Part shown: positions 5,379-7,105 of the stretch, in pieces
Position numbering within the stretch: the stretch's first letter is position 1
How the letters are laid out: each line of letters begins with the position of its first letter
NCBI GenBank assembly: GCA_026388865.1
Contig: JAPLIX010000401.1
Location: 1-7,105 of the forward strand
DNA length: 7,105 bases
From: Pseudomonadota bacterium
Lineage (GTDB): Bacteria > Desulfobacterota > WTBG01 > CAIYCZ01
Reading direction: 5' to 3'
Position numbers and translations under genes: made by a program
Notes under the pieces: generated by a model
Told to the model about the DNA's origin: nothing
The model's input: only the letters and a program-made list of their open reading frames with translations
Database searches by the model: none

Positions 5379-5760
5379 GGAAAAGTATGGAGATTGGGGT
5401 CTGGGTAATTAGGCCACTAATTTAAAGAAACAATGAGAGTGAAATTCGTGACTCGTCCACCCTCCGCCCGCCTTCCGAAGCACGCTTCCCGTCCTCCGCA
5501 GTAGGCTGCTACGGAGGGAGGATGTGCGGAGGGCAGGCAGTTCTCCCCTCTGTAGAACTCCTACCCACCGCAAGGCTTCTGGATGTTGGTCGCAGAATGG
5601 GTGCTGCGGAGGACGGGTGACCAGTGGCCTGTGACGTGAAATGGAGAGACTGCGAGTGAAAGGTGCAACGCGAAAAGTGGAAGGTGAAAAGAGATTAACA
5701 GAACACAGATGAGAGACAAAAGACAATCCGGTAAATCTGCGATTATCTGCGTCCAAAAGT
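5379..5760. other. Gene-free region with GC-rich inverted repeats, then purine-rich debris
   Basis: No credible protein gene. The first part (to about 5455) is plain. Then 5456-5617 is rich in CCTCCG/CGGAGG words that form several nested stems. 5618-5700 is purine-rich on the plus strand with repeated GTGA words (GTGACCAGTGGCCTGTGACG). 5700-5760 holds degenerate CAGAT/ATCTGCG words. A 115-codon minus-strand frame crosses it, but its composition (Arg/Ser/Leu/Pro-rich, no motif) looks like a by-product of the repeats. Confidence 0.6.
5488..5617. repeat. 130-bp structured element with perfect 14-bp terminal inverted repeats
   Basis: CCCGTCCTCCGCAG (5488-5501) and CTGCGGAGGACGGG (5604-5617) are exact inverted copies. 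Inside lie competing partners for the left arm: CGGAGG at 5512-5517 (a compact hairpin with 5493-5498) and TGCGGAGG at 5525-5532. A separate stem AGTTCT/AGAACT sits at 5539-5544 and 5554-5559. This could be a MITE or REP-like element, or a folded RNA. No flanking target duplication is evident. Confidence 0.6.
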
Positions 5761-6507
5761 CTAACTCTTTATTACCGCATATAAAAAGAACTCGCGGTTC
5801 CCCTTCTGTCCCCGTATGGGAGATTCCATGATGCCGGCGACATGCAGTTTCAGGGCGTGCGCGGTCTCGACCACAGCCTGCATGACTTCCTGATATGTTT
5901 TTAAACTTCGCACGATACCCCCTGCCTCAACATCTTCTTTTCGTGCCTCAAACTGCGGCTTTATTAGGCTCAGCAGCGCTCCCTGCGGTTTAAGAAGGGC
6001 GATGACCGGCGGCCAGATTTTTTTCAGCGAGGTAAAGGATACGTCAATGACGGCAAGGTCGGCAGGCGTTGGTATCTCAGCCTGAGTAAGCGCGCAGATG
6101 TTTGCTCTCTCAAAAACTACCACGCGCGGGTCTTCGCGAAGCTTCCAGGCAAGCTGGCCATAGCCCACATCAATGGCATATACCGTACAGGCGCCCCGCT
6201 GCAGCAGGCAGTCGGTAAAACCGCCGGTGGAAGCACCCACATCCAGGACCACTTTGCTGGTAACGTCAACGCTAAAGGTGTCGAGGGGTTTTTCAAGCTT
6301 GGTTCCGCCTCTGCTTACATAGCGGCCGGGACGGCTTTTAAGGCGGATTTGAGCGGTGAGCGCGACCGGAGCTCCGGGCTTGTCAATGGCGTGGTCATTG
6401 ACCACAACCTCTCCGGCCATGATGAGCGCGCGGGCCTGGGCAAGGGACGGCGCGAGCCCCTGCTCCACCACCAGCTCATCCAAGGGCTGTTTTATTTTGC
6501 TGGCCAA
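5761..6507 (-). CDS. tlyA: TlyA-family rRNA 2'-O-methyltransferase (S4 + FtsJ-like domains)
   Basis: A 248-residue enzyme of the TlyA/YqxC group. Characterised members use SAM to methylate the 2'-OH of cytidines in 16S and 23S rRNA; many are labelled hemolysin A. An S4 RNA-binding domain (about 7-65: LDELVVEQGLA...ARALIMAGEVVVN) is followed by the SRGGTKLEKPLD linker. A Rossmann methyltransferase domain follows, with SAM motif VLDVGASTGGFTD (87-99). The K-D-K-E tetrad is visible as K70, D155, K183 and E239, one residue offset from the M. tuberculosis set. The best start is a TTG at 6507 with GGAG 12 bases upstream; another TTG at 6483 would begin right at the S4 domain. It overlaps the end of dxs by 32 bases, so the two are co-transcribed, a pairing also seen in Bacillus. 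Confidence 0.95.
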   Translation of the reverse strand: MASKIKQPLDELVVEQGLAPSLAQARALIMAGEVVVNDHAIDKPGAPVALTAQIRLKSRPGRYVSRGGTKLEKPLDTFSVDVTSKVVLDVGASTGGFTDCLLQRGACTVYAIDVGYGQLAWKLREDPRVVVFERANICALTQAEIPTPADLAVIDVSFTSLKKIWPPVIALLKPQGALLSLIKPQFEARKEDVEAGGIVRSLKTYQEVMQAVVETAHALKLHVAGIMESPIRGQKGNREFFLYAVIKS

Positions 6508-7105
6508 GGTGAGAGTCTTCTCCGTAGAGCAATTTTTTTACGGCCGCGCGAATGCCTTCGGCGTCAATGCCATAGTGCGCGCGCAGCACTGGTTGCGGCC
6601 CCTGCTCCACAAACTCATCCGGTATGCCCAGACAGGAGACCTTTACCCGTGAGAGGTTATGGCGCTGGAGGGTTTCAAGTACTGCCGAGCCGAACCCTCC
6701 GTGCAGAACGTTTTCTTCAACCGTGAAGAGCGGCGCTCCCTTTTCAGCAAGGCTGCAGAGCAGCTCCTCATCAAGGGGTTTGACAAACCGGGCGTTTATC
6801 ACGCTGCAGGAAATGCCTTCTTCTTCCAGAAGCCCTGCCGCACGCAGCGCCGGATGGACGGTGTTACCGAGTGCCCAGATTGTTGCTGCCGGCCCCTGCC
6901 GGAGCAGATCTGCTTTTCCAACGGGGAGCTTTTGGAAGGAGTCATCAAGCGGCACATTGGCCCCGTTGCCGCGCGGATAGCGGATGGCAACCGGCGACTT
7001 CAGATGTACCGCGGTATAGAGCATGTGCTGCAGCTCATTTTCATCTTTGGGCGCCATCAGGACCATGTTGGGTATGTGCCGGAGGTAGGAAATATCGAAC
7101 AGGCC
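6476..7105 (-). CDS. dxs: 1-deoxy-D-xylulose-5-phosphate synthase, C-terminal part, truncated by window
   Basis: DXS condenses pyruvate and glyceraldehyde 3-phosphate, using thiamine diphosphate, in the first step of the MEP isoprenoid pathway. The frame is open to the window edge and the 210 visible residues start inside the pyrimidine-binding transketolase domain: GLFDISYLRHIPNMVLMAPKDE then VAIRYPRG, which holds the arginine that binds substrate phosphate. The transketolase C-terminal domain follows (ATIWALGNTVHPALRAA..L, SVINARFVKPLDEELL, LFTVEENVLHGGFGSAV, GIPDEFVEQGP). An ATG at 7066 is internal, not a start. The final residues after KKLLYGEDSHL are variable in the family. The gene lies upstream of tlyA and overlaps it. 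Confidence 0.97.
   Translation of the reverse strand, partial: GLFDISYLRHIPNMVLMAPKDENELQHMLYTAVHLKSPVAIRYPRGNGANVPLDDSFQKLPVGKADLLRQGPAATIWALGNTVHPALRAAGLLEEEGISCSVINARFVKPLDEELLCSLAEKGAPLFTVEENVLHGGFGSAVLETLQRHNLSRVKVSCLGIPDEFVEQGPQPVLRAHYGIDAEGIRAAVKKLLYGEDSHLGQQNKTALG

Noticed and set aside
5409..5756. 115-codon minus-strand open frame
   Set aside because: Arg/Ser/Leu/Pro-rich with no domain pattern, crosses the inverted-repeat region and has no ribosome site; best explained as a by-product of GC-rich repeats.
6349..6980. Several plus-strand frames of about 100-125 codons
   Set aside because: Antisense to tlyA and dxs, whose conserved motifs are unmistakable; shadow frames of GC-rich coding DNA.

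Overview
This looks like a chromosomal piece of a mid-GC bacterium, probably Gram-negative and uncultivated. Genes use Shine-Dalgarno-type starts. The decayed transposase tail and debris-rich intergenic DNA resemble what is seen in deltaproteobacterial or Omnitrophota/PVC-type genomes, but that placement is a weak inference; no rRNA or other phylogenetic marker is present.

Layout. (1) 1-2133, plus strand: housekeeping block with the 3' part of pnp (polynucleotide phosphorylase) followed by an M16 zinc peptidase gene, a neighbour pair also found around pnp in Bacillus. It ends at a candidate bidirectional terminator (2110-2144). (2) 2160-5378: accessory stretch. In order it holds a BrnT/BrnA-type toxin-antitoxin operon (minus), a PPOX-type flavin-binding protein (plus), a scar containing the tail of a REP-associated tyrosine transposase and a short tandem repeat array, an unusual two-domain gene joining a retropepsin-like aspartic protease to an uncharacterised alpha/beta (possibly TIR-like) domain (plus), about 225 bases without a clear gene, and a Phd/YefM-ParE toxin-antitoxin operon (minus) with a near-consensus sigma70 promoter. 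(3) 5379-5760: no credible gene, but strong nested inverted repeats, including a perfect 14-bp pair that could form a long RNA or DNA stem. (4) 5761-7105, minus strand: housekeeping block with tlyA (S4 + FtsJ-type rRNA 2'-O-methyltransferase) overlapping the 3' end of dxs (DXP synthase), which runs off the window.

The two housekeeping blocks point toward each other, and the DNA between them has collected mobile-element debris, two toxin-antitoxin modules and a more AT-rich orphan gene. This is what a site tolerant of insertions looks like. The most novel object is the protease/alpha-beta fusion at 3648-4490. Its domain pairing suggests a protease-gated or dimerisation-gated effector, but that function is inference only.
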